Notes: a model not told the origin generated them from the sequence alone. A stretch of DNA of 6,545 nucleotides from Erysipelotrichaceae bacterium (GCA_017620435.1 JAFZQL010000031.1:1-6545); one strand, 5' to 3'. Numbered from the stretch's first letter, positions 1 through 6,165 are shown. Program-made: numbers and translations.

Positions 1-2
1 GG

Positions 3-44
3 ATAGAACGTTACAAACAGAATCAGAGAAACAGGGATCAATAA
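3..44 (+). CDS. Possible C-terminal end of an upstream gene (partial)
   Basis: One frame reads through the left edge as IERYKQNQRNRDQ and stops at TAA 42-44, inside the loop of the hairpin at 27-55. The peptide is hydrophilic, as protein tails often are. The arrangement matches rimO further right, whose stop is also in a terminator loop. Only 13 codons are visible, so the product cannot be named. Two other readings remain possible: a frame ending at TAG 4-6, or one ending at TAA 62-64. Confidence 0.3.
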   Translation: MERYKQNQRNRDQ

Positions 45-60
45 ACCCTGTTTCTGTTGT
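27..60 (+). terminator. Intrinsic terminator of the gene upstream of the window
   Basis: There is a perfect 10-bp inverted repeat: AGAAACAGGG at 27-36 pairs with CCCTGTTTCT at 46-55, around a 9-base loop. It is followed by a modest T-rich stretch (TTTCTGTTGT at 51-60). The stem is A/T-rich at its base and G/C-rich at its top, as in Rho-independent terminators. The T-tract is interrupted, so termination may be incomplete and could let some transcription continue into the exporter gene. Confidence 0.7.
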
Positions 61-65
61 ATAAT
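60..65 (+). promoter_or_regulatory. Candidate -10 box for the MATE exporter gene
   Basis: A perfect TATAAT lies 6 bases before the ATG at 72. No good -35 is visible 16-18 bases upstream: that stretch is the loop and right arm of the terminator hairpin. It also lacks the TG of an extended -10. If used, transcription would begin at about 71-73, on or next to the start codon, giving a leaderless mRNA. The match could be chance in AT-rich sequence. Confidence 0.4.
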
Positions 66-71
66 TGGGGT

Positions 72-1421
72 ATGGAATTCAGGAAATACATCGGAGATGA
101 AGATTTCTATAAGAAGGTGTTAAGGGTAGCTTTGCCGTGTGCGTTATCGCAGCTGCTGCTAAGCTGCCGTTCCATCATCAGCTCTATCATGGTATCTTCG
201 ATCGGAATGGTTACTGCTGTCGGGAATGCGATAAACGTATTAAACCTTCATGATTATCTCTTATGGGGGATCGAAGCGGGAGCGGCCCTTTTCGGTGCTC
301 AGTTCTTTGGCGCAAAACAGTACAAAAACATGGCCAGGATCCAGGGGATTTTCCTGCTGTTTTCCATGCTGAATGCTTCGATCTGGATCTTCGTCACATT
401 CATGTACGGAGACAGACTGCTGCTGTTCTATCTGAATGATCCTGAGATCCTTCCGTATTCCTGGACTTATCTGAAATACGTCATGATTTCAGTTATATTC
501 ATGTGTTTCTCTCTGTCATTCAAATGCATGTATCAGGCCATGCACAGGACCAGAATCACTTTTATCATGTCTTTCAGTTATGTCATCTGCAACATCATCT
601 GCGACTATCTGTTCATTTATGTCTTTCATACAGGAGTAGCCGGTGCAGGCATGGCGATTTTACTCAGTGAGGCTATCTCTTCTGCAGGGATATTCCTGTA
701 CACCCTTAAAACAAGGCCGGTATTCTTTACGGGATTCAAAGAAATGTTTACTTTTGATTTCAGTTTTATCAAACCGTTTATTCAGAAAGTACTTCCGATC
801 GCATTTAATGAAATGTTGTTCGGCTTCGGACAGTCTCTGTTCAATAAAGCCTACGGCATGCTGGGAAGCTCATCCATGGAAGTCATCTATATCGGCTCTG
901 AGATCCTGTCTCTGGCTCTGTTCATTGTATGGGGCTATGGAGAAGCCGTATCTATCCTCACCGGAACGCTTCTGGGAAGAGGCCGTATTGAAGAAGCCAA
1001 AGAAGAATCCCGCTATCATCTGGGGCTTTCCTTTGTTGCAGGAATGTTTCTGTGGCTATTTATGGTCCTGCTCAGCCCTCTTTTCCTGCATCTGTATCAC
1101 ATCAGTGACCCTGCTACTTACAGCGCCTGCAGAGGACTTCTGGCCGTTTACGGCTTTAAGGCTTTTCTAAGAGTATTCACATACGTCATGTTCTGCACAT
1201 TAAAAGCAGGCGGAGACTCCAGAATCTACAATCTTCTGGATTCCGGCATCATGTACAGTGTTGGCATTCCGATCGCATTTGCCGGAGTCTATCTGGGAAT
1301 AAAAAACATCGTAGTTCTTGTATTGCTGTGTCAGATCGAACAGGTAGTCAGGTTCTTTCTGACATTAAAAAGATACAACAGTTATAAATGGGCAAATAAT
1401 CTGACAAGGCTGGTGAAATGA
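72..1421 (+). CDS. MATE-family multidrug/metabolite efflux transporter
   Basis: This is a 449-residue polytopic membrane protein of normal MATE length, with about twelve hydrophobic segments in two six-helix halves. The N-terminus (DEDFYKKVLRVALP) and the loop GIEAGAALFGAQFFGAKQ are typical of Firmicute MATE exporters. The second half begins near residue 235 (IQKVLPIAFNEMLF) and contains the matching loop around GEAVSILTGTLLGRGRIEEA. Such proteins expel cationic drugs or metabolites using Na+ or H+ gradients; the substrate cannot be read from sequence. I chose ATG 72. An in-frame TTG at 57 would add five residues but lies at the edge of the terminator hairpin and has no ribosome binding site. 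ATG 72 also lacks a spaced Shine-Dalgarno, since GGGG at 67-70 is too close. The next in-frame Met would remove the first helix. The gene ends one base before rimO, so the two are probably cotranscribed. Confidence 0.9.
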   Translation: MEFRKYIGDEDFYKKVLRVALPCALSQLLLSCRSIISSIMVSSIGMVTAVGNAINVLNLHDYLLWGIEAGAALFGAQFFGAKQYKNMARIQGIFLLFSMLNASIWIFVTFMYGDRLLLFYLNDPEILPYSWTYLKYVMISVIFMCFSLSFKCMYQAMHRTRITFIMSFSYVICNIICDYLFIYVFHTGVAGAGMAILLSEAISSAGIFLYTLKTRPVFFTGFKEMFTFDFSFIKPFIQKVLPIAFNEMLFGFGQSLFNKAYGMLGSSSMEVIYIGSEILSLALFIVWGYGEAVSILTGTLLGRGRIEEAKEESRYHLGLSFVAGMFLWLFMVLLSPLFLHLYHISDPATYSACRGLLAVYGFKAFLRVFTYVMFCTLKAGGDSRIYNLLDSGIMYSVGIPIAFAGVYLGIKNIVVLVLLCQIEQVVRFFLTLKRYNSYKWANNLTRLVK

Positions 1422-1422
1422 T

Positions 1423-2736
1423 ATGAAAGTTGGTTTTATCTCTTTAGGCTGCGCCAAGAATCTGGTTGACAGCGAAAACATCATCGCTCTTTTTGACGAT
1501 CCGTTCTTCGAGTACGAGTACGATCTGAAACAGTGCGAGGCGATCGTCATCAATACCTGCGGCTTTATTCTGAGCGCAAAAGAAGAAGCGATCGATACGA
1601 TACTGGAAATCGCATCGTACAAACAGGACAGACTGCAGAAACTGATCGTGACCGGCTGTTTCGTACAGCGCTACTATGAGGAATGTCTGGAAGAATTTCC
1701 GGAAGTCGATCTGTTTGTTCCAATCAGAGACTATGAGCGTCTGCCGCAGCTGCTGTCGAAACTGTTCAACCACCGTTTTATCCATGCCTACGGCAAGAAC
1801 CGCAAACTGGTCAACAACAGCTATACGGCCTATCTGCGCATTTCCGACGGCTGCGACAACCGCTGTGCCTACTGTGCCATCCCTTTGATCAGAGGAAACT
1901 GCCGTTCTTTTTCCATTGAGGATAACGTCAAAGAAGCGAAACACCTTCTGGAAATGGGCGTTAAAGAACTCAATGTGGTAGCGCAGGATACGACCTATTA
2001 CGGCCATGATCTTTACGGAAGATTTGCCCTGAAGGATCTGATCAGGGAACTTGATCAGCTGGATTTCAGATGGATCCGTATCCTTTACATGTATCCGGAT
2101 GAGATCGAAGAAGACCTGCTTATACAGATGAGCAGCTGCAGGAGAGTGCTTCCTTATTTCGATATCCCGATCCAGTACGGCAACGATGAGATCCTGAAAC
2201 TGATGAATAGAAGAGGAAGCGTTCAGCTGATCAAAGAAAAGATCGCTCTCATCCGGAAATACTTCCCGGATGCCGTAATCAGAACGACACTGATCGTCGG
2301 TTTCCCGCACGAGACACAAGAGACGTTCCACGATACCCTGGAACTGGTCAGGCAGATCCGTTTCGATTCCCTGGGGGCATTTACTTTCTCACCGGAAGAA
2401 GATACCAAAGCCTATGAGATGGATGAACAGGTCGATGACGAAGTGAAGAATCAAAGATACGAAGAACTGATGCTAGCGCAGCACAGGATCATCGAAGAAA
2501 AGAATAAAGAAAAGATCGGAAAAACCTACACGGCACTGATCGAAAGATACGAGTCCCTGTTTGACCGCTATATTGGCAGGACCTACATGTCCGCTCCGGA
2601 CGGGATCGACGGAGTCGTATTCATTAAAACGGATCAGGAACTTGAGATCGGTTCCTTCTATCCGGTCACGATCACAGGCTATAAAGACTACGATCTGATC
2701 GGTTCTATAGCGGATAATGAAAAAACAGTATGGTGA
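1423..2736 (+). CDS. rimO: Ribosomal protein S12 methylthiotransferase RimO
   Basis: A radical-SAM enzyme that adds a methylthio group to a conserved aspartate of ribosomal protein S12, in the cytoplasm. The 437 residues match the family length. The N-terminal UPF0004 domain opens with SLGCAKNLVDSE, which points to RimO rather than the tRNA enzyme MiaB. It supplies the three cysteines of the auxiliary 4Fe-4S cluster: C10, C46 (NTCGF) and C79 (TGCFVQRY). The radical-SAM cluster motif CxxxCxxC is C144, C148 and C151 (GCDNRCAYCAIP). A TRAM domain occupies about residues 370-435 and should bind the S12 substrate. Start ATG 1423 follows the exporter's stop by one base and has GGTGA at 1412-1416, six bases upstream, so translation is probably coupled. 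The last codons form the left arm of the terminator. No key residue is missing. Confidence 0.96.
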   Translation: MKVGFISLGCAKNLVDSENIIALFDDPFFEYEYDLKQCEAIVINTCGFILSAKEEAIDTILEIASYKQDRLQKLIVTGCFVQRYYEECLEEFPEVDLFVPIRDYERLPQLLSKLFNHRFIHAYGKNRKLVNNSYTAYLRISDGCDNRCAYCAIPLIRGNCRSFSIEDNVKEAKHLLEMGVKELNVVAQDTTYYGHDLYGRFALKDLIRELDQLDFRWIRILYMYPDEIEEDLLIQMSSCRRVLPYFDIPIQYGNDEILKLMNRRGSVQLIKEKIALIRKYFPDAVIRTTLIVGFPHETQETFHDTLELVRQIRFDSLGAFTFSPEEDTKAYEMDEQVDDEVKNQRYEELMLAQHRIIEEKNKEKIGKTYTALIERYESLFDRYIGRTYMSAPDGIDGVVFIKTDQELEIGSFYPVTITGYKDYDLIGSIADNEKTVW

Positions 2737-2752
2737 CAATACTGTTTTTTTC
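2719..2752 (+). terminator. Intrinsic terminator overlapping the 3' end of rimO
   Basis: AAAAACAGTAT at 2721-2731 pairs perfectly with ATACTGTTTTT at 2739-2749 around the 7-base loop GGTGACA. One more A:T pair (2720/2750) is possible, and the T-run continues to 2751. The rimO stop TGA (2734-2736) is inside the loop, so ribosomes finishing rimO would cover the hairpin. The flanking A-run means it could also work on the opposite strand, but no convergent gene is visible. Confidence 0.88.
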
Positions 2753-2753
2753 T

Positions 2754-2783
2754 TCGTTAAACAATACGGCAATACATTATAAT
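2754..2783 (+). promoter_or_regulatory. Probable sigma-A promoter of the sugar-kinase unit
   Basis: A perfect TATAAT at 2778-2783 lies between the rimO terminator and the ROK kinase. The best -35 is weak: TCGTTA at 2754-2759, with an 18-base spacer. Transcription would start near 2790, giving a leader of roughly 17 bases that contains the ribosome binding site AGAGG (2793-2797). By eye there is no cre-like operator or riboswitch here; the leader is too short for one. Confidence 0.65.
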
Positions 2784-2806
2784 AAAGACAGAAGAGGTAA
2801 CAGATA

Positions 2807-3712
2807 ATGAATTACTATATCGGTATTGATTTAGGCGGTACAAACGTACGTGTTGCAAAGGTTGATGAACAGGGCCAGATCGTAAAAGATGTTATTGCGC
2901 CATCTCACGGTCTGGAAGGTCCTGAGAAGATCGAAGCGAATATTCTGGAACTGTTAAGTCAGTTCGATTTATCGGATGTCAGATCCATCGGTCTGGCGAT
3001 ACCTGGTCCGGTCGACGGAGAAAGAAACGTCATCACCCAGGCTACGAATATTCCGGGATGTGAGAACTATCCGTTTGCCGACAACATGCATAAGGTAACT
3101 GGACTCCCGGTATTCCTGGATAACGATGCCAATGCCGCAGGACTGGCTGAAGCGGTGCTGGGCGCAGGAAAAGGCTATCATGAAGTCTATTATCTGACGC
3201 ATTCTACCGGCATCGGCGGCGCTCTTGTCGTAGAAGGAAAGGTCATTTCCGGTCACAAGGGATATGCCGGTGAAGTAGCAAACGTCATCGTCGATCCGGA
3301 AGCAAAACAGTATCCGAACTATAAACATCTTAATCGCGGCGGTGTAGAAAGTGTCGCATCCGGTACGGCAATCGGTTTGAAAGGAAAAGAACTGATCGGT
3401 GAAGAAGCGGATTCCGCAAGAAAAGTCTTCGCTCTGGCAGCGGAAGGTAATAAGACCGCACTCGAGATTATCGACAAGATGTCAAAAGACTTTGCCACCT
3501 GTCTGGCGGATATCGCAGCGATCTGCGCTCCGGATTGTTTCGTCATCGGCGGAGGATGTTCCCATTCTTCCGACCAGTATTTTGATCTGGTAAGAGAATA
3601 CTATAAATCAATGGCGCATCCGGCAATGAGAGAAGTTCCAATCCTGAAAGCACAGCTTGCGGAACCGGGCGTAATAGGTGCGGCAATGATCGGCAGATCA
3701 CATCTGGAGTAG
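2807..3712 (+). CDS. ROK-family sugar kinase (glucokinase-like), zinc site lost
   Basis: A cytoplasmic ATP-dependent hexose kinase of 301 residues, the usual size for ROK kinases. It has no N-terminal helix-turn-helix, so it is an enzyme and not a ROK repressor. DLGGTN at residues 8-13 is the phosphate-binding loop. LDNDANAAG at 104-112 carries the catalytic aspartate (D107). STGIGGALV (133-141) and the late glycine-rich VIGGG (246-250) complete the ATPase fold. GEVAN at 155-159 and GGVESVASG at 178-186 align with the sugar-binding/zinc region GEIGH...CxCGxxGCxE. E156 and E181 are kept, but the zinc ligands H, C, C, C appear as N159, Y172, H174 and G179. Start ATG 2807 has AGAGG nine bases upstream. 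It lies four bases before the galactokinase-like gene, so both are one transcript. Glucose is the default guess from the family, but the changed site leaves the substrate open. Confidence 0.88.
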   Translation: MNYYIGIDLGGTNVRVAKVDEQGQIVKDVIAPSHGLEGPEKIEANILELLSQFDLSDVRSIGLAIPGPVDGERNVITQATNIPGCENYPFADNMHKVTGLPVFLDNDANAAGLAEAVLGAGKGYHEVYYLTHSTGIGGALVVEGKVISGHKGYAGEVANVIVDPEAKQYPNYKHLNRGGVESVASGTAIGLKGKELIGEEADSARKVFALAAEGNKTALEIIDKMSKDFATCLADIAAICAPDCFVIGGGCSHSSDQYFDLVREYYKSMAHPAMREVPILKAQLAEPGVIGAAMIGRSHLE

Positions 3713-3716
3713 GAAT

Positions 3717-4994
3717 ATGAACTATACGGAATTAAAAGAATACATCTGTTCCGATCAGATCGATGAGCTGCTGGAAAAGATCATCTGCAGCAAGGATCTT
3801 AAATCAGAGAAAGAACGTTACATAAGGCTGCTGGATGATGCCTATGCGCTGTATGGAGAAGGGGATTATCATTTCATTTCCTCTCCGGGAAGATCGGAGA
3901 TCGGCGGCAATCATACAGATCATCAGCACGGCCACGTCGTTGCGGCGAGCCTGAATATCGATAATCTGGCTGTCGTAAAGAAAAACGGCACGAATACCGT
4001 AAACTATGCCGACCGTGCTTTTAGTGTTAAGCCGGTCGATCTCAATGACCTGCAGAAACATCCGGAAGAGGTCAATACTTCTGAATCTCTGATCAGAGGT
4101 ATCGCCGCCAGACTGAATGAACTGGGTTATGCGACAGGCGGTTTCGACGCCTTATGTGAATCAAAAGTGCTGGTCGGATCAGGCATCTCCTCTTCGGCAT
4201 GTTTCGAAGTGCTGCTGGCGGAAGCATTCAACGCTCTGTTTAATGAAGAGAAGATCACGCCGGTAGAAAGAGCTCTTGTCGGCCAGTATGCGGAGAACGT
4301 CTATTTCGGCAAGCCAAGCGGTCTGCTGGACCAGACGGCGATCTCGGTAGGCGGATTCGTTACGATCGACTTCAAGGATCCGAAGGAACCTGTCATTGAA
4401 AACTACGATTTCTCATTCTCTGATTACGGTTATGAGCTGATCCTGGTCAATACCAAGGGCGATCATTCCGACCTGTCTCACGAGTATGCCGCTGTTCCGG
4501 GAGAAATCAGAGAAGTGGCGCATGAACTTGGCGTGGAATATCTGGCTGACTCTTCTCTGGAAAAACTTCTTTCTGATCTGAAGGAAATCAGAGAGAAGGT
4601 AAAGAACGATAGAGGCGTGCTGAGAGCCATCCACTTCTACAACGAAGACAGACGTGCGGTAGAAGAAAAAGAAGCCATCATCGGCAAGGATATCGACAGA
4701 CTTCTGAAACTGATGAAAGAATCCGGAAGATCTTCCTTTGAATATCTGCAGAATGTCTATCCGGCATCCCGTCCAGGTTCACAATCCCTTGCGGTAGGTC
4801 TTGCCCTGGCTGACATGTGCTTAGGAGAAGAAGGATCCTACAGGGTACACGGCGGCGGTTTCGAAGGAACGATACAGGCTATCGTACCTGTTGACAGACT
4901 GGATGTATTCAGACAGACCATGACATCCGTCTTTGGAGACGACTGTCTACTGGAAGTCCGGGTCAGACCGTTCGGCACAAAGCTTGTCGTATAG
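3717..4994 (+). CDS. galK: Galactokinase-like GHMP kinase (divergent GalK)
   Basis: A GHMP-superfamily sugar kinase of 425 residues, predicted to turn galactose into galactose-1-phosphate, the first step of the Leloir pathway. The galactokinase signature lies at residues 57-72 as PGRSEIGGNHTDHQHG, against the usual PGRVNLIGEHTDY. R59, H66 and D68 are kept, but the glutamate before the histidine is N65. The ATP-binding motif is GSGISSSA at 154-161. SGLLDQTAISVGG at 201-213 keeps the catalytic aspartate (D205), SHEY keeps the family tyrosine (Y257), and VHGGGFEGTIQA at 377-388 is GHMP motif 3. It is somewhat longer than typical bacterial GalK (about 380-390), with a longer N-terminus (about 50 residues before the signature). 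Start ATG 3717 is preceded by GGAG (3706-3709), which overlaps the end of the ROK gene, so translation is probably coupled. No other Leloir gene is in view. The superfamily is certain; the exact sugar is less so. Confidence 0.88.
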   Translation: MNYTELKEYICSDQIDELLEKIICSKDLKSEKERYIRLLDDAYALYGEGDYHFISSPGRSEIGGNHTDHQHGHVVAASLNIDNLAVVKKNGTNTVNYADRAFSVKPVDLNDLQKHPEEVNTSESLIRGIAARLNELGYATGGFDALCESKVLVGSGISSSACFEVLLAEAFNALFNEEKITPVERALVGQYAENVYFGKPSGLLDQTAISVGGFVTIDFKDPKEPVIENYDFSFSDYGYELILVNTKGDHSDLSHEYAAVPGEIREVAHELGVEYLADSSLEKLLSDLKEIREKVKNDRGVLRAIHFYNEDRRAVEEKEAIIGKDIDRLLKLMKESGRSSFEYLQNVYPASRPGSQSLAVGLALADMCLGEEGSYRVHGGGFEGTIQAIVPVDRLDVFRQTMTSVFGDDCLLEVRVRPFGTKLVV

Positions 4995-4999
4995 ATTTA

Positions 5000-5021
5000 A
5001 ATTGTGAAAGAATTGTGAAGT
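5000..5021 (+). repeat. Two tandem 11-bp direct repeats upstream of the mgl promoter
   Basis: AATTGTGAAAG (5000-5010) is followed directly by AATTGTGAAGT (5011-5021). The first nine bases are identical and the period is 11 bases, one helical turn. The array ends 7 bases before the -35 box, where activators that bind direct repeats on one face of DNA usually sit. The regulator is not in the window. Confidence 0.6.
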
Positions 5022-5028
5022 CTTAAGA

Positions 5029-5057
5029 TTGAAATCGTTTACACTATGGGATACAAT
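5029..5057 (+). promoter_or_regulatory. Sigma-A promoter of the mgl transporter operon
   Basis: The -35 box is TTGAAA (5029-5034) and the -10 box TACAAT (5052-5057), separated by the optimal 17 bases. Each box matches consensus at five of six positions, making this the best promoter in the window. Transcription should start near 5064, giving a leader of about 27 bases. The -35 is overlapped by a cre-type operator. No terminator is visible between galK and this promoter, so readthrough from the kinase unit may add to expression. Confidence 0.85.
5030..5043 (+). promoter_or_regulatory. cre-type operator (CcpA or another LacI-family regulator)
   Basis: TGAAATCGTTTACA fits the catabolite responsive element consensus TGWAANCGNTNWCA at every position and is an imperfect palindrome centred on CG. 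It covers the -35 box and the start of the spacer, a position that normally gives repression by blocking RNA polymerase. CcpA is the default reader in Firmicutes. A dedicated galactose repressor of the same LacI family could bind the same sequence, and sequence alone cannot separate the two. Confidence 0.8.
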
Positions 5058-5065
5058 TTAATTAC

Positions 5066-5084
5066 GGGCTAATGCCCAAGGAGG
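5066..5084 (+). other. 5' leader hairpin and strong ribosome binding site of mglB
   Basis: GGGC (5066-5069) and GCCC (5074-5077) form a short GC stem with a TAAT loop, within about two bases of the predicted mRNA 5' end. The Shine-Dalgarno AAGGAGG (5078-5084) begins immediately after it, six bases before the ATG. Short stems at the extreme 5' end often stabilise mRNA, which would suit a highly expressed binding protein. The stem is only four pairs, so the structural role is tentative; the ribosome binding site is clear. Confidence 0.55.
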
Positions 5085-5090
5085 AAACTA

Positions 5091-6092
5091 ATGAAAAAGC
5101 TTTTAAGTGTATTACTGGCTGTTCTTATGGTTTTCGCTCTTGTCGGCTGCACTAACAAAGGCGGCGAAGAAGGCGGCGAAGAAGCTAAGACAGTCAAAAT
5201 CGGTGTTGCTATTTATCAGTTCGATGATAACTTCATGACGCTCTACCGCAATGATATTCAGGCATATTTCGATGCTCTGAACGCAAAGGGCGGAACTCAG
5301 TATGAAGTAGTAATCGTTGACGGTGCTAACGATGCTGCAACTCAGACAGAACAGGTAAACACCTTTATTACTCAGGGTGTTGACGGCATGATCGTTAACC
5401 TGGTTCAGACTTCTTCTGATGCTTTAGCAAAAGCTGTTGAAGAATCTGGAATCCCTACAGTATTCATCAACCGTGAAATTGCTGACTATGTTTACGGCGA
5501 GAAGACTTGCTACGTTGGCGCAGATGCCAGAGACTCAGGCACTTACCAGGGCCAGATCATTTTCGATCAGCCTAACCATGGCGATCTGAACGGCGACGGT
5601 GTTGTAAACTACATCATGATCATGGGTGACCCTGAAAACTCAGACGCTCAGTTCAGAACTGAATATTCAATCAAGTACATGGTTGAAAACGGTGCAACTG
5701 TTAACTGCTTATATCAGGAAACAGGTAACTGGGCACAGGCTCAGGGCCAGGAACTGGTTGCTACGGAACTTTCTAAGGAAGGCGACGATATCGAAGTCGT
5801 ATTCTGCAACAACGACGGTATGGCTATGGGTGCTCTGGAATCCATCAAGGCTGCCGGCAGAAAAGTCGGTGAAGACATTTATCTCGTAGGTGTTGATGCT
5901 ATTCCTGAAGCTTGCGAAGCTGTCAAGAACGGCGATATGACCGGTACAGTTCTGAACGACGACCTCGGCCAGGCTACTGCTGCTTGCGAATCACTGTTAA
6001 AGATGCTTGCCGGTGAAGTCATTACCAACAAGGTTAACTATGTTCCTTACGTAATGGTTACAACCGAGAACGTTGATCAGTATATTAAATAA
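5091..6092 (+). CDS. mglB: Galactose/glucose-binding lipoprotein MglB
   Basis: The extracellular, membrane-anchored sugar receptor of an Mgl-type ABC importer, 333 residues. The signal peptide MKKLLSVLLAVLMVFALVGC ends in a lipobox with lipidated C20, followed by an acidic GGEE linker to about residue 32. The mature domain aligns with E. coli MglB: IYQFDDNFM (D46, F48), NLV (N103), W214, N241 (CNNDGMAMGA), D269 (GVDAIPEA) and N289 (GTVLND) fit the known sugar-contact positions. DLNGDGVVN at 165-173 is the EF-hand-like calcium loop, with distal ligand E235. In the binding motif GDPENSDAQFR, D185 and R189 are kept, but the E. coli histidine (H152) is N183. Start ATG 5091 has AAGGAGG six bases upstream. 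The gene is first in the operon under the cre-overlapped promoter and is followed by mglA. Ligand is probably galactose or glucose, by homology. Confidence 0.93.
   Translation: MKKLLSVLLAVLMVFALVGCTNKGGEEGGEEAKTVKIGVAIYQFDDNFMTLYRNDIQAYFDALNAKGGTQYEVVIVDGANDAATQTEQVNTFITQGVDGMIVNLVQTSSDALAKAVEESGIPTVFINREIADYVYGEKTCYVGADARDSGTYQGQIIFDQPNHGDLNGDGVVNYIMIMGDPENSDAQFRTEYSIKYMVENGATVNCLYQETGNWAQAQGQELVATELSKEGDDIEVVFCNNDGMAMGALESIKAAGRKVGEDIYLVGVDAIPEACEAVKNGDMTGTVLNDDLGQATAACESLLKMLAGEVITNKVNYVPYVMVTTENVDQYIK
5160..5183 (+). repeat. 12-bp perfect tandem duplication in the mglB linker
   Basis: GGCGGCGAAGAA occurs twice in direct succession (5160-5171 and 5172-5183) and encodes GGEEGGEE just after the lipidated cysteine. 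It lies in the flexible tether between membrane anchor and binding domain, where in-frame gain or loss of a unit should be tolerated. It most likely arose by replication slippage. Confidence 0.85.
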
Positions 6093-6109
6093 TCAATAAC
6101 CGTTTTGTT

Positions 6110-6150
6110 AGAAGAGTTACATGTTTGGCATGTAACTCTTCTTTATTATT
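6110..6150 (+). terminator. Strong hairpin with weak T-tract between mglB and mglA
   Basis: AGAAGAGTTACATG (6110-6123) pairs perfectly with CATGTAACTCTTCT (6129-6142) around a 5-base TTTGG loop, a 14-bp stem. It is followed by TTATTATTTG, which lacks a continuous run of T. Full termination is therefore unlikely. An intercistronic hairpin after a binding-protein gene commonly lowers transcription into the transporter genes and protects the upstream mRNA end, giving more receptor than ATPase. mglA begins 23 bases after the stem and shows no promoter of its own. Confidence 0.75.
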
Positions 6151-6165
6151 TGAAGGAGGAAATAT

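Noticed and set aside
57..71. TTG at 57 as the exporter start
   Set aside because: It lies in the terminator's T-tract with no ribosome binding site, would precede the predicted transcription start, and adds only MYNWG, which is not typical of the family.
643..1170. A 175-codon + strand frame inside the exporter gene
   Set aside because: It is a shifted reading of the MATE gene. Its Cys/Ser/Leu-rich composition matches no known protein and it has no separate promoter.
1444..2331. A 295-codon open frame on the minus strand, antisense to rimO
   Set aside because: It lies wholly inside a clear rimO with all its motifs. The translation has no recognisable domain or ribosome binding site, and long antisense frames arise from codon bias in the real gene.
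2750..2806. A riboswitch or cre box ahead of the ROK kinase
   Set aside because: The predicted leader is about 17 bases, too short for a riboswitch, and no stretch fits TGWAANCGNTNWCA.
2969..3328. A 119-codon minus-strand frame inside the ROK gene
   Set aside because: It is a shadow of the kinase frame, with no start signal and no domain.
4995..5028. A terminator after galK
   Set aside because: Only short palindromes are present (ATTTAAAT 4995-5002, TCTTAAGA 5021-5028). There is no GC stem followed by a T-run.
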